Shown: positions 19,017 through 27,329 of the stretch, piece after piece | Layout of the letters: every line of letters starts with the position of its first letter | How positions within the stretch are numbered: position 1 is the stretch's first letter | Assembly (NCBI GenBank): GCA_025353625.1 | Contig: JANXOJ010000446.1 | Location: 1 to 37,536 of the forward strand | Source: Planctomycetota bacterium | GTDB lineage: Bacteria; Planctomycetota; Planctomycetia; Pirellulales; Thermoguttaceae | DNA: 37,536 nt | Direction of reading: 5' to 3' | Translations under genes and position numbers: made by a program | The notes under the pieces: model-generated | The model's input: only the letters and a program-made list of their open reading frames with translations | Told to the model about the DNA's origin: nothing | Database searches by the model: none

Positions 19017-19489
19017 TAGTGCGTCAGGTTTCGAAGCTGTTGGATGGCGCGCAATGCGCCGGGGAAGTCGCCAATCTCCACCATGCGCCGGTAAAGGTCG
19101 CGGGTGGCCTCAAAACAGAAGCCGTGGACCGCGGTGCGTTCGATGCGGTTCGAGTCGCGGATCCGTGCGATCGCGGCCAGCAACAGTTCCGCCTGGTTGG
19201 CTTCGGGCCAGGCCTGCGCTATCGCCTCGGTAATGTCGTATTCCGTCGCGCCGCTCAATATCCACTGGAAGACCTGGTTGGTCCGGGCCGGCGTCGTGGC
19301 CAGGGCGGTCAGATCCTGCGCGGGTTCAGGCGTCTGTGACTCGGGGCACCCAGTACCCTGGGTCGTCGGATCCGCGGGCGGTTCGTTGGGTGGCCGTCCA
19401 GGCGGACGGATGCCGGCGAGGCGCTCGGTCTCTTTCAACCGGAGACGCATCTGCCGGATCTTCTCTTCCACTTCGGGCGGTACGGGCAT
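19016..19489 (-). CDS. Putative terminase small subunit
   Basis: 157 aa directly upstream of terL; GATEYDITEAIAQAWPEANQAELLLAAIARI looks like a DNA-binding helical region. Confidence 0.5.
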   Translation of the reverse strand: MPVPPEVEEKIRQMRLRLKETERLAGIRPPGRPPNEPPADPTTQGTGCPESQTPEPAQDLTALATTPARTNQVFQWILSGATEYDITEAIAQAWPEANQAELLLAAIARIRDSNRIERTAVHGFCFEATRDLYRRMVEIGDFPGALRAIQQLRNLTH

Positions 19490-19492
19490 CGA

Positions 19493-20842
19493 TCATGCGC
19501 CGGCCGTCGCGAGCGATGGCTTCAGTCCGGCGTCCTTCAGGCGTTGCAAAATCACGGCGGTATATCCAGGGCTGATCTCGAATCCGGAGCACGTGCGGCC
19601 AAGCTGCTCAGCGGCCATCATCGTGGTGCCGGTGCCGAGGAACGGATCGTAGATGCTGTCGTATTTGCCGCCGTGGTTGCGGATCGGCCGGGCCATGCAC
19701 TCGATCGGCTTCTGTGTGCTGTGTCCGCCTTCCACGGGCTTGTCGGGCTTGATCTGCCACACGGTGGTGCAATCGGCCGGGAAGGCGTAGACCGTTTGCT
19801 CGTCAATCCTGGCGGCGTAGATGGGCGGGTTCTTCGGATCATAATGGTCGATGATGTCGCCCCAGACCGTCTGGTTCTTGCGATCGCCGCGGAAGTCGGC
19901 CGAGCAGCCCTTGCGGACTGCCGCCCAGCAGGGTTCGTGTGCCCAGTGGTAATGGCCGCGGCCAATGACGAACCGCGGCTTGGCCCAGATGATCTGCGTG
20001 AAGATTTCGAAGCCGGCCGCTTCAAGGCCCTGCATCACCGTGGAGGCGAATAGGCCGGCGTGCCAGACATAGGCCACGGTGGCGTGGCTGAGGGCGTAGG
20101 CCGTCGACCAGGCGGCGCGGTGGTCGTTGGTGACCTTGCCGCGGGCGCCGCCCTTTTGCAGGCCGCAGTCGGTGCGCCACTGGGCATCGTACTCGACGCC
20201 ATAAGGCGGGTCGGTGACCATGATGAAAGGTCTGTGCCCGGCGAGCAGCTTCTCCACCTGGTCGGGCTTCGTCGCGTCGCCGCACATGAGGCGGTGGATC
20301 CCGCCGCGGCCTTCGATCGTCCAGAGTTGCCCGGTCGCAGTGGCCCAGCGTTGCTGAAGTTCCGCAGCCTGGTCGATTTGGGGCCCTGAATCGGCAACGG
20401 GCACTTCGTCGACGCCGATGCCGTACTCTTTGGCCAGATCTGCGATCATGGTCTCCAGGGCCTCGTTGCTGGTGTCTACCTCTTGCATCAGGCGCTCGAG
20501 GGCCTTGGTGTCGGCCTCGGCCATCGCGGCCAGCGGATCGAGCGTCAGAAGCAGCTTGGCCGCTTCGTGCTCGTCGAGGTCGGTAATGAGGCACGGCACG
20601 ACCTGGTCCGAATCGAGCTCCTTGCGGGCGTGGCCGTCGATGACCTCCAGGGCGCCGTCTGGCAGCACGCGGCAGAGCAAGGCGTCCGCATAGCCGATCT
20701 CGGCCAGCGTGCCCTGTAGGGCAGCCACTTGGCTCGCAGGATGCGTACGCCAGTTTTTTGGGCTGGCGTGCAGATCCCCTGCTCGGACGCGGCGTAGCTC
20801 GGTAATGCGATCGCGGATGCTGCTCACAGGTCGTTGTTCCAA
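19493..20842 (-). CDS. ParB-like nuclease domain fused to DNA methyltransferase (DPPY)
   Basis: N-term ...VIDGHARKELDSDQVVPCLITDLDEHEAAKLLLTLDPLA; MTase IMVTDPPYGVEYDAQW ... DPFLGTGTTMMAAEQLGRTCSGFEISP. Confidence 0.88.
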   Translation of the reverse strand: MEQRPVSSIRDRITELRRVRAGDLHASPKNWRTHPASQVAALQGTLAEIGYADALLCRVLPDGALEVIDGHARKELDSDQVVPCLITDLDEHEAAKLLLTLDPLAAMAEADTKALERLMQEVDTSNEALETMIADLAKEYGIGVDEVPVADSGPQIDQAAELQQRWATATGQLWTIEGRGGIHRLMCGDATKPDQVEKLLAGHRPFIMVTDPPYGVEYDAQWRTDCGLQKGGARGKVTNDHRAAWSTAYALSHATVAYVWHAGLFASTVMQGLEAAGFEIFTQIIWAKPRFVIGRGHYHWAHEPCWAAVRKGCSADFRGDRKNQTVWGDIIDHYDPKNPPIYAARIDEQTVYAFPADCTTVWQIKPDKPVEGGHSTQKPIECMARPIRNHGGKYDSIYDPFLGTGTTMMAAEQLGRTCSGFEISPGYTAVILQRLKDAGLKPSLATAGA

Positions 20843-21492
20843 TGCTGAATGATCTGGCCGGGCGGAAGATCGGCCACGTTGCTTTTTTGCTTTGCCCAGA
20901 TCTCGTCCAGGATGGCATTCAGGAAGGTGGCCATTTGAGGATCGTGGGCGACGGTGAAGTTTTCGTTGCGTGGGTTCATGTTGAGATTCATGCTGGTCTG
21001 CACCACGACTTTCCAGTCCACGTTCTGGAAGAGGGCAAATTTGGCATGCGTCTGCGTGACGCGAATGTTGTCGCGGCCGAGCTTCTCGCGCATCTGCGCC
21101 GTCTGTGCCGGCTCGCGGCGGGCCATGCTGAAGTCGATCAGCAGCCGCAGGCCGAGGATGTCGCCGCGGGCTGCCATCGCCGCCAGGCTCTCGATCTCGT
21201 GGCTTGCGGCCGTCCAGGTCGAAAGGCTCAGGTGTGCCGGGCCGGTGACGAGGAAGACGGCTTGTAGGAGTTGTAGGAGGCTGAACTGTCCTTTAGTAAA
21301 CCCGAAAATTTCCGTTTGGTGGTCCAGGCCGGCGATCGCCTCCACGGCGGTGGCGGTCTTGCGCGCATCCCGCACTTCCCGCTTAATCGCACCACGCTTG
21401 CGCTGGAGCGTTGCCGGTGCCGCCAGCTTCGTCAGGTTTACGGCCCGCGAAGTGTCCTGATAAAGCGAATTTTGAGTTAATTTCAAAACCAT
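20824..21492 (-). CDS. Phospholipase D-like domain protein
   Basis: THAKFALFQNVDWKVVVQTSMNLNMNPRNENF (HxK and downstream N/E pattern) in MVLKLTQNSLYQDTS... protein. Confidence 0.65.
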   Translation of the reverse strand: MVLKLTQNSLYQDTSRAVNLTKLAAPATLQRKRGAIKREVRDARKTATAVEAIAGLDHQTEIFGFTKGQFSLLQLLQAVFLVTGPAHLSLSTWTAASHEIESLAAMAARGDILGLRLLIDFSMARREPAQTAQMREKLGRDNIRVTQTHAKFALFQNVDWKVVVQTSMNLNMNPRNENFTVAHDPQMATFLNAILDEIWAKQKSNVADLPPGQIIQHWNNDL

Positions 21493-21596
21493 CGGCGGCG
21501 CGTATGAATCAAACAATCATCGGTTTGTCCCGCGTAGCAGACTCCCGGCGGGACCGCTGGGAAGTACCTTCAGCCGGGGGGGGTGGGGTGGGGAGG

Positions 21597-22916
21597 CTAC
21601 CAGGTGGCCGAGACTGGTGCGGGCAGAACAACGGTGATCGTCTTTGCGGGTGAGGTCCAGGTGGCACGTACGCGATAGGCGTAGGTGCTCCGGCTCCAGT
21701 TCGTGAGTGCCGCCGTCTGCGCATGCGTGGGCTGCATCTGGACGGCCTTAGCGAAGACCGTGCCGTTGATGGTGATGGGGCCGTTGATGAGCGAGCCGGT
21801 GATCGAGACGACCAGTTCGCCCGTGGGCGTTCCGCCCCGCATCGTGGAGACCTCCATCACCAGTGCGGCATCGCTCAGGTCGATCGAGCCGGCCGGGACG
21901 CCGAAGAGGATGGCACGGCCGTCCGTTGCGAGGTAGTCGTCCCCGCTGACCAGGTTCAAGCCCACGCTCGTCTGTGCCCTGCTGACGATGGCAGGGCTTG
22001 CGGCCAGTTGCGCCATGGCCGTCTGTACTGCGGCGGTCACGTCCGCAGCCGTCGCCGGTGAGGCCGCGATCACGGCACGCATGTATTGGACTTTGTAGCC
22101 CGAGGCGGTGCCGTGCGCGGTGACTACGATCAGGCGGCGGCCGAAGGGAATGTCGCTGGGCGACGTGAAGGACCACTCCCACTGCGCGTCGGAAATCCAC
22201 GTAATGGAAATCGGCACGGGCAGCAAGGCGCCGTCGGCCAGCGCGAAAACGAGCGGCATTCCGCTATCGTTCCACATGTCCCAGCCAAAGCCGAAATCGG
22301 AGAGATCGCCTCCCGGTGCAAGGGTGTTGAGGTCGATATTTTCGCTGCTCGCCGCAACAACCATCGGAGCCTGGCTGTAGGTGAAATTGAACCACCGATT
22401 GCCCGGCGGCATGCTGCCGTACCCGGACAGCGGGGCGCCGCCGTACTCGACGGCGTAGCCGTAGGCGAGATTCGCGTTGCCAATATTTTGCGGATTGTTA
22501 ACGTGGATCGTGCGGGCGTCGCCGCTAAATATCGGATCGATCGGAAAGAGCCAACTTTGCGAATCGCTGATGCCGATGGCGTTCCCGATCGAGCCCTCCA
22601 AATTGAGGTCGCCCATGCAAATCATGACGCTGGCCAGGCCGATCGAACATCCGCCGCGGACGTGAACCGTGCCGCTGACTTGGACGATGAGCGTATTCAT
22701 GCGGACCGAAAAATTGGAACTGTCCACATCGCCGATCACCAAGTTGCCGGCGACAATCCCGGTACTGTTGCGGTCCTCGTGACCGTGGCCGGGGCGAATC
22801 GTCACGGTATGGCCGACGTCGATCGTCCAATCTTCCGGCGCCGTGTCGGGCGTGTTGGTCGTGCTGCCCCAGGTGGCTGGGTCGTCGAAAAAACCAGATT
22901 GCGTGGAGGTCAACAT
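21597..22916 (-). CDS. Putative tail fibre/receptor-interaction protein (G8-like N-terminus)
   Basis: STQSGFFDDPATWGSTTNTPDTAPEDWTIDVGHTVTIRPGHG... beta-rich protein. Confidence 0.55.
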   Translation of the reverse strand: MLTSTQSGFFDDPATWGSTTNTPDTAPEDWTIDVGHTVTIRPGHGHEDRNSTGIVAGNLVIGDVDSSNFSVRMNTLIVQVSGTVHVRGGCSIGLASVMICMGDLNLEGSIGNAIGISDSQSWLFPIDPIFSGDARTIHVNNPQNIGNANLAYGYAVEYGGAPLSGYGSMPPGNRWFNFTYSQAPMVVAASSENIDLNTLAPGGDLSDFGFGWDMWNDSGMPLVFALADGALLPVPISITWISDAQWEWSFTSPSDIPFGRRLIVVTAHGTASGYKVQYMRAVIAASPATAADVTAAVQTAMAQLAASPAIVSRAQTSVGLNLVSGDDYLATDGRAILFGVPAGSIDLSDAALVMEVSTMRGGTPTGELVVSITGSLINGPITINGTVFAKAVQMQPTHAQTAALTNWSRSTYAYRVRATWTSPAKTITVVLPAPVSATW

Positions 22917-22919
22917 GGA

Positions 22920-23369
22920 TTACTGGACTTTCTTTTTGGCGATCGCGACGGCAAAGGTCGGGAGCGGAGTCGGCAGATGCAGCATGGCGGCTCGGGTGGT
23001 GGTGGCTTGCGCCAGGGCCATCACCGCGGCCCGGCTGGCGGCGCCGATCAGATTCGCTTGGCAGCACGCAGCGAGCATCTCCAGGGCTTTCGAGCCGTCG
23101 GAAGTGCTGGCGTCGAGGCTCAGGTATTCGTGCGTCCGAAAATACTCCGTGACGCAATAGCAGATGCCGAAAAGTGGATCGCTGGACGTGATCGACTTGG
23201 CCCCGATCGCGGGCAATTCACCGCTGTGGATCAGCAGGCTCATGATGTCCGTCACCGAGACGAGCCGGGTGTAACCACCGTCGATCGGGGCGTTGAGCCG
23301 TGCGGCGGCTTCGGCATCGCTTAGGCCGGCATATTCGGGCTTGGAGAGTTCGGTCTGAAGCGGCGTCAT
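22920..23369 (-). CDS. Phage hypothetical protein
   Basis: MTPLQTELSKPEYAGLSDAEAAARLNAPIDGGYTRLVSV...; overlaps next gene start. Confidence 0.6.
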   Translation of the reverse strand: MTPLQTELSKPEYAGLSDAEAAARLNAPIDGGYTRLVSVTDIMSLLIHSGELPAIGAKSITSSDPLFGICYCVTEYFRTHEYLSLDASTSDGSKALEMLAACCQANLIGAASRAAVMALAQATTTRAAMLHLPTPLPTFAVAIAKKKVQ

Positions 23370-23698
23370 GGCTGGGCCACCATATCGGGTTTGGCGCGGG
23401 GCGCGGGATGTGGGTCGAGGAAGCTGCGGATCCAGGAGACGTTGGCGCGCACCTCTTTGAGATCGCCGTGGATTTCGCCGATGCCGGACTCCAGGCCGCG
23501 GATGCGGCCTTCCTGGTCGACGTCGGACTTGCTGCTGGCCGCGACTTCGGCCCGCATGGCAAAGATCCAGGCGGCGCCATGCCACGCGGCCGTGGTGAGG
23601 GCGATCAACGCGCCGGCGATCGTGCCGAGGGCGATGAGACGGTTGTCGGGCAGAATCTTCACGGCTGCGGCCCCAGTGTGCGCGGAGAAAGGTTGCAC
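23366..23698 (-). CDS. Small single-TM protein with coiled-coil tail (holin/XhlA-like candidate)
   Basis: LIALGTIAGALIALTTAAWHGAAWIFAM TM followed by EGRIRGLESGIGEIHGDLKEVRANVSWIRSFL. Confidence 0.45.
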   Translation of the reverse strand: MQPFSAHTGAAAVKILPDNRLIALGTIAGALIALTTAAWHGAAWIFAMRAEVAASSKSDVDQEGRIRGLESGIGEIHGDLKEVRANVSWIRSFLDPHPAPRAKPDMVAQP

Positions 23699-23740
23699 GG
23701 CGCGGCCTCGGCCGCGCCGTGCAACTCCAGAAACGGAAAA

Positions 23741-24160
23741 CTATTTAACGGCCAAGAGGCCGATGGCGACGGCGCCGGCCGGGTTGGCGGCCACCCAATC
23801 CCCGATTGCCTTGGCTACGGCCGTGCGCCGACCGGTGTCGGAAAGCGCCAGCGGCAACTCGTGGATGAAAACGTTGTCGAGCACGGCGGCGGCTTGCTTC
23901 GGGTCGCGCAACGCGCGGAGCAAAAATTTGCACTCGGTGAATGCGCCGGGCAGGTCTTCGACGGCGAGGCTTTCAAAAATCTTTGCCGAGTGCGGCATGC
24001 CGTGTTGGGTGAGCAGGCTGGAGAGCTCCAGCCATTCGCGCTTGGCGGTGGCCAGGTTGCTTCTCAGGCGGGCCACCATGGCGACGGCCGCGACGGCCAC
24101 GAATGTGGCCAGGACGATGATCGTAACGTGTTCGGGCATGACGCCGAATAAAGGAATCAT
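23741..24160 (-). CDS. Membrane-anchored hypothetical protein of lysis/envelope cassette
   Basis: MIPLFGVMPEHVTIIVLATFVAVAAVAMVARLRSN; upstream GAGAGA Shine-Dalgarno. Confidence 0.5.
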   Translation of the reverse strand: MIPLFGVMPEHVTIIVLATFVAVAAVAMVARLRSNLATAKREWLELSSLLTQHGMPHSAKIFESLAVEDLPGAFTECKFLLRALRDPKQAAAVLDNVFIHELPLALSDTGRRTAVAKAIGDWVAANPAGAVAIGLLAVK

Positions 24161-24251
24161 TGGTAATCTCTCTCAGGAATGGAAGGGAATGGAATTGGAA
24201 ACGAATCGAAAATGCGCCGGGGCGCATGCGGTGACGATCGGGCGGTGACGA

Positions 24252-24668
24252 TCAGGCTGCCGAGTCGCTACTCGATTGCATCCGGATCGCGAAGGCGGCC
24301 ACGCCGGCCAGCAACGTGACGGGCACGATCACGCCGACGGCGAGGCCCCAGGGGAACGCGGGATGGGGCGGTTCGATGGCGGACACCGGCTGCGGCGTCG
24401 CCTGGACGGGCCCCGCGACGGTGACATTCACTTCTTGCGGCGGACGACACTTGCCGTTGGGGCAGATGCCGTTGGGACAATTCCACGGCAGGACGCAGCG
24501 CTTTTCGGCGCTACCGGCTTCGACGGCGATGCTGCCGGCTTCGACGGCAACCGCGCCGCCGCAACGCGTCAGCACGCCCGCATGCACGGGATTGGGCACG
24601 TACGCGACGGCCACAAGGATGGCGATGGCTACCAGACGGCAGCCGGCGAAAAGATTTCGCGAGATCAT
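24252..24668 (-). CDS. Secreted/membrane protein with signal peptide, CPNGICPNGKC repeat and C-terminal TM
   Basis: MISRNLFAGCRLVAIAILVAVAYVPNPVHAG...VAVEAGSIAVEAGSAEK...NCPNGICPNGKCRPPQE...PWGLAVGVIVPVTLLAGVAAFAIRM. Confidence 0.6.
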   Translation of the reverse strand: MISRNLFAGCRLVAIAILVAVAYVPNPVHAGVLTRCGGAVAVEAGSIAVEAGSAEKRCVLPWNCPNGICPNGKCRPPQEVNVTVAGPVQATPQPVSAIEPPHPAFPWGLAVGVIVPVTLLAGVAAFAIRMQSSSDSAA

Positions 24669-24677
24669 AACGGACTC

Positions 24678-25334
24678 CTAGGGTAAGGGATCAACGGACG
24701 GTAATTCATCAACGGATGGAAGGATCGTGAACGCGCCGCCATCGCAACGATGCCAGACGCGCAGAAATTCGGCTTTGGGCATCCGGGTCACGACCGGGCG
24801 ATTCGTGCCCAACAAGACGGCAAACTGGCCGCCGGAGCCAGCTTCATAGCCGCAAAAAACCACGGCGTGATCGTGCGGCGCGTCGGCTTCCCAATAGATC
24901 GCGGCGCCCAGCCGATGGGCGGAGCAGTACTCCAAAAAACTCTCATCTCCGACTTCCGTTTCGGCATGTCGCAAATGGAGACGCTCCGCGATCTCCACGA
25001 CCTCCGGGACGTTGGCGCCGCCGCCGAAGTGGTTCCGCCAATAGTCGGCTTGATCGTCGTATCCCCGCCAGCGCAGCAGGTCGATGACCGCCGCATGCAG
25101 ACACGAGCCGTGCAGCTGGCGGCCCTCGCGGTGCATGTAATTGGTCGTGGGCCGCGCGACATCAATCGGCAACGCAATCGGCACCGCGGACGGCAATGCG
25201 GACGGCAGCGCGGATCTCAAGCAGTCGCTTGCCCGGTTGCTTGCGTCGGTGCTTGCGTCGGTGCTTGCCGGCTCCCCTTCGTCCCCACAGCCGGCGATTG
25301 ACACCAGCAAGGCGGCTAGAATCAGTGCGCGCAC
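24678..25334 (-). CDS. Lipoprotein with papain-like (C39-like) cysteine peptidase domain
   Basis: Lipobox LLVSIAGC; repeats TDASTDAS and SALPSALPSAVPIALP; catalytic-like HGSCLHAAVIDLLRWRGY ... DHAVVFCGYE. Confidence 0.62.
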   Translation of the reverse strand: MRALILAALLVSIAGCGDEGEPASTDASTDASNRASDCLRSALPSALPSAVPIALPIDVARPTTNYMHREGRQLHGSCLHAAVIDLLRWRGYDDQADYWRNHFGGGANVPEVVEIAERLHLRHAETEVGDESFLEYCSAHRLGAAIYWEADAPHDHAVVFCGYEAGSGGQFAVLLGTNRPVVTRMPKAEFLRVWHRCDGGAFTILPSVDELPSVDPLP

Positions 25335-25918
25335 GGCGGCTCCTTCGCGAGGGTGAGCGTGTAGTCAAAAAACAGCGAGCGGGCCAGGTCGCCCGGCTCG
25401 GTCAAGGCGTCGGGCAGCATGGGCACGACGTCGACGCCGGCCAGGCGGGCGGCGATGGCCACCGCCTCGGAACAAAACGGCGCGTGCCGATCCGCGCTAT
25501 CGTCGTCGGTCGCCACCGGGATCAGGCAGCGGATGAGGGGCAGGTGCAGCAGCGCCGCCCAGAGAACGTGCCGCCAGCCGTAGGGCCGGGCGGTGAGTCG
25601 CCACATTTCGGCCACCGCGCGGCGGCGATCCCATTGTTGCCAGCGATTGCCGCTGTTGGCCGCGTAGAGATCCCAGCAGCCCGGATCGTCGCGCACCGCG
25701 TCGTCGAGATAGCGCCAGCGTCCGCCGGCGAACTGCATCATTTCCAGCACGACCCATCGATCGCCGCGACGCGCGAGCATGCCCGCATGTGCGTAGATCG
25801 ACCGGCCGCCTCGGGCGATGAGGCGGTCTTGGAAGGCTTCGTCGCGGTACAAAAGCAAATCGCCCTGGGCGGCAAGGCCGTCCAGCGCGGTCGCGGAAAT
25901 CGAGCAAACGGAACGCAT
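25322..25918 (-). CDS. YiiX/permuted NlpC-P60-like cysteine hydrolase
   Basis: QGDLLLYRDEAFQ...IYAHAGMLARRGDRWVVLEM...RHAPFCSEAVAIAARLAGVD: His block then FCSE Cys block typical of permuted papain-like fold. Confidence 0.65.
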   Translation of the reverse strand: MRSVCSISATALDGLAAQGDLLLYRDEAFQDRLIARGGRSIYAHAGMLARRGDRWVVLEMMQFAGGRWRYLDDAVRDDPGCWDLYAANSGNRWQQWDRRRAVAEMWRLTARPYGWRHVLWAALLHLPLIRCLIPVATDDDSADRHAPFCSEAVAIAARLAGVDVVPMLPDALTEPGDLARSLFFDYTLTLAKEPPCAH

Positions 25919-26017
25919 GGTGCGGTGATTGTTGGGATGGTGTTGGGCGGGGAATGAAAGGCGGGGCGCGGGGCCGGCACTTATTGCGGCCTGACCCAAA
26001 TCGGCGCCCGGCGCCTT

Positions 26018-26197
26018 TCAGGAGATTTGTTCGGCCGGTTTTTCGGCGTCCGTGCGCCGCGTCGCCTCCGCGTCGAGTTGGCCGATGATGTAGGCCAGTT
26101 CGGTGAACAGCATTTTGGCCTCCTCGCTATTTTGCGCAACGAGCTGCATGGCATAGTTGCCGTCGGCGTTGCGCCCGATGAAAAAGAGGGTGGACAT
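26018..26197 (-). CDS. Small phage hypothetical protein
   Basis: MSTLFFIGRNADGNYAMQLVAQNSEEAKMLFTELAYIIGQLD... Confidence 0.45.
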   Translation of the reverse strand: MSTLFFIGRNADGNYAMQLVAQNSEEAKMLFTELAYIIGQLDAEATRRTDAEKPAEQIS

Positions 26198-26254
26198 GGG
26201 AGGCTCGCTGGGGAAGGATTGGGATGGGGCGAACAAAAAAAACGATCGGCAGAT

Positions 26255-26503
26255 CTAGCGGGGCCACGCGCGCTTTGACCTCCGCGCGGCGGCCTCGGTA
26301 TACGGTGTCTCGGAATACGGTTTCTCGGTATGCGGCAGGTGGCAGCGGACGCGAATCTCCGCCCCGATCGCGGCACTGTAGACCTCTTGGGCACAGCGAT
26401 AGAGCAGCACGGCGGCGATCAGCCGCCCATCGCAACAGGCCAGCAGGCACGCGGCGGCGATGAGCATCAGCCAGGCGATCGGTTTCAGGAGGCGTGCATT
26501 CAC
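26255..26503 (-). CDS. Small lipoprotein/secreted protein candidate
   Basis: MNARLLKPIAWLMLIAAACLLACCDGRLIAAVLL: hydrophobic N-terminus with lipobox-like LLACC. Confidence 0.45.
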   Translation of the reverse strand: MNARLLKPIAWLMLIAAACLLACCDGRLIAAVLLYRCAQEVYSAAIGAEIRVRCHLPHTEKPYSETPYTEAAARRSKRAWPR

Positions 26504-26552
26504 GATATTTTTCTTTGCCGAATCAGACTTTGCCGAATCAGACTTTTCAGGA

Positions 26553-26927
26553 TCAGACGACGACCAGTTCCAAGCGGCGAAACGCGCACGTTTTGAAGGC
26601 CGTGTTTTTTTCGCGATAGTTGTCCTTGATGGCCACCACGCGGCCGTCGGGCAGGTTGAGGCGCTTGCCCTTGGCTTCGGCCAGGGCGGCGAAGATATGG
26701 GCTTCCAGCCGATCGATTTCGCCGTAGTTGGCTTTCATCTCGGCCTGCACCTTTTGCAGCTTCGCGACGGCGGCCGCCGTCTCTTCCGAGGCGACGGTCG
26801 GTTTGGAAATTTTGAGGGTCGTTGTCTTGGCCATTTTTTTTGCTCGGAAGGTTCTGAGGGTGCGGAGGGTGAATTCTAAGTTTCCGAAGACCCGGTCGAC
26901 GTCTGCGGGTGTCAGGAATTGCGACAT
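26553..26927 (-). CDS. Phage hypothetical protein; the start may instead be the internal MAKTTTLKISK at 26834
   Basis: MAKTTTLKISKPTVASEETAAAVAKLQKVQAEMKANYGEIDRLEAHIF...; coiled-coil-like. Confidence 0.45.
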   Translation of the reverse strand: MSQFLTPADVDRVFGNLEFTLRTLRTFRAKKMAKTTTLKISKPTVASEETAAAVAKLQKVQAEMKANYGEIDRLEAHIFAALAEAKGKRLNLPDGRVVAIKDNYREKNTAFKTCAFRRLELVVV

Positions 26928-27115
26928 GCGAATGGGGTAGAGTGCGATGAGCACGCCGACACGGCGCGCCTGCGAGGCAGCCGTGCCGGCGCGTTCTGCG
27001 CGGGATGGGATGGAAGATTCCCGCGCGCCGCTCGCGAGCGCGGAGGAAGGACGGGGATTCCTTCAGGGCTGGGTAAGGGTGGTTTGTCGATTGCAATCGC
27101 GCCGCGCGTTGGGGA

Positions 27116-27322
27116 ATGAGCATTCGTCGCGATGCGTGCAATCTCTGCAACTGCCAAACTCTAGGTTACGGTTGCAGCGTTCGCAAATGTGCCGCGCGGA
27201 ATTTTTCCAGGAATGCTCGAATGGCGCGCAGCGGCTGCCGATTTTTTGAGCAGGGATTCACCGAATGGGAAAGCAAATGGGCCAGGGAAGGCGTACTTCC
27301 CTGGCCTGTTTTCATGTCGTGA
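27116..27322 (+). CDS. Possible Cys-rich small leader ORF upstream of the plus-strand gene
   Basis: MSIRRDACNLCNCQTLGYGCSVRKCAARN...; stop codon overlaps the SD region of the 27330 gene. Confidence 0.25.
   Translation: MSIRRDACNLCNCQTLGYGCSVRKCAARNFSRNARMARSGCRFFEQGFTEWESKWAREGVLPWPVFMS
27280..27312 (+). terminator. Intrinsic terminator/attenuator-like hairpin just upstream of the plus-strand gene
   Basis: GGCCAGGGAAG GCGTA CTTCCCTGGCC TGTTTTC, 11-bp perfect stem. Confidence 0.65.
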
Positions 27323-27329
27323 GGGTGCT

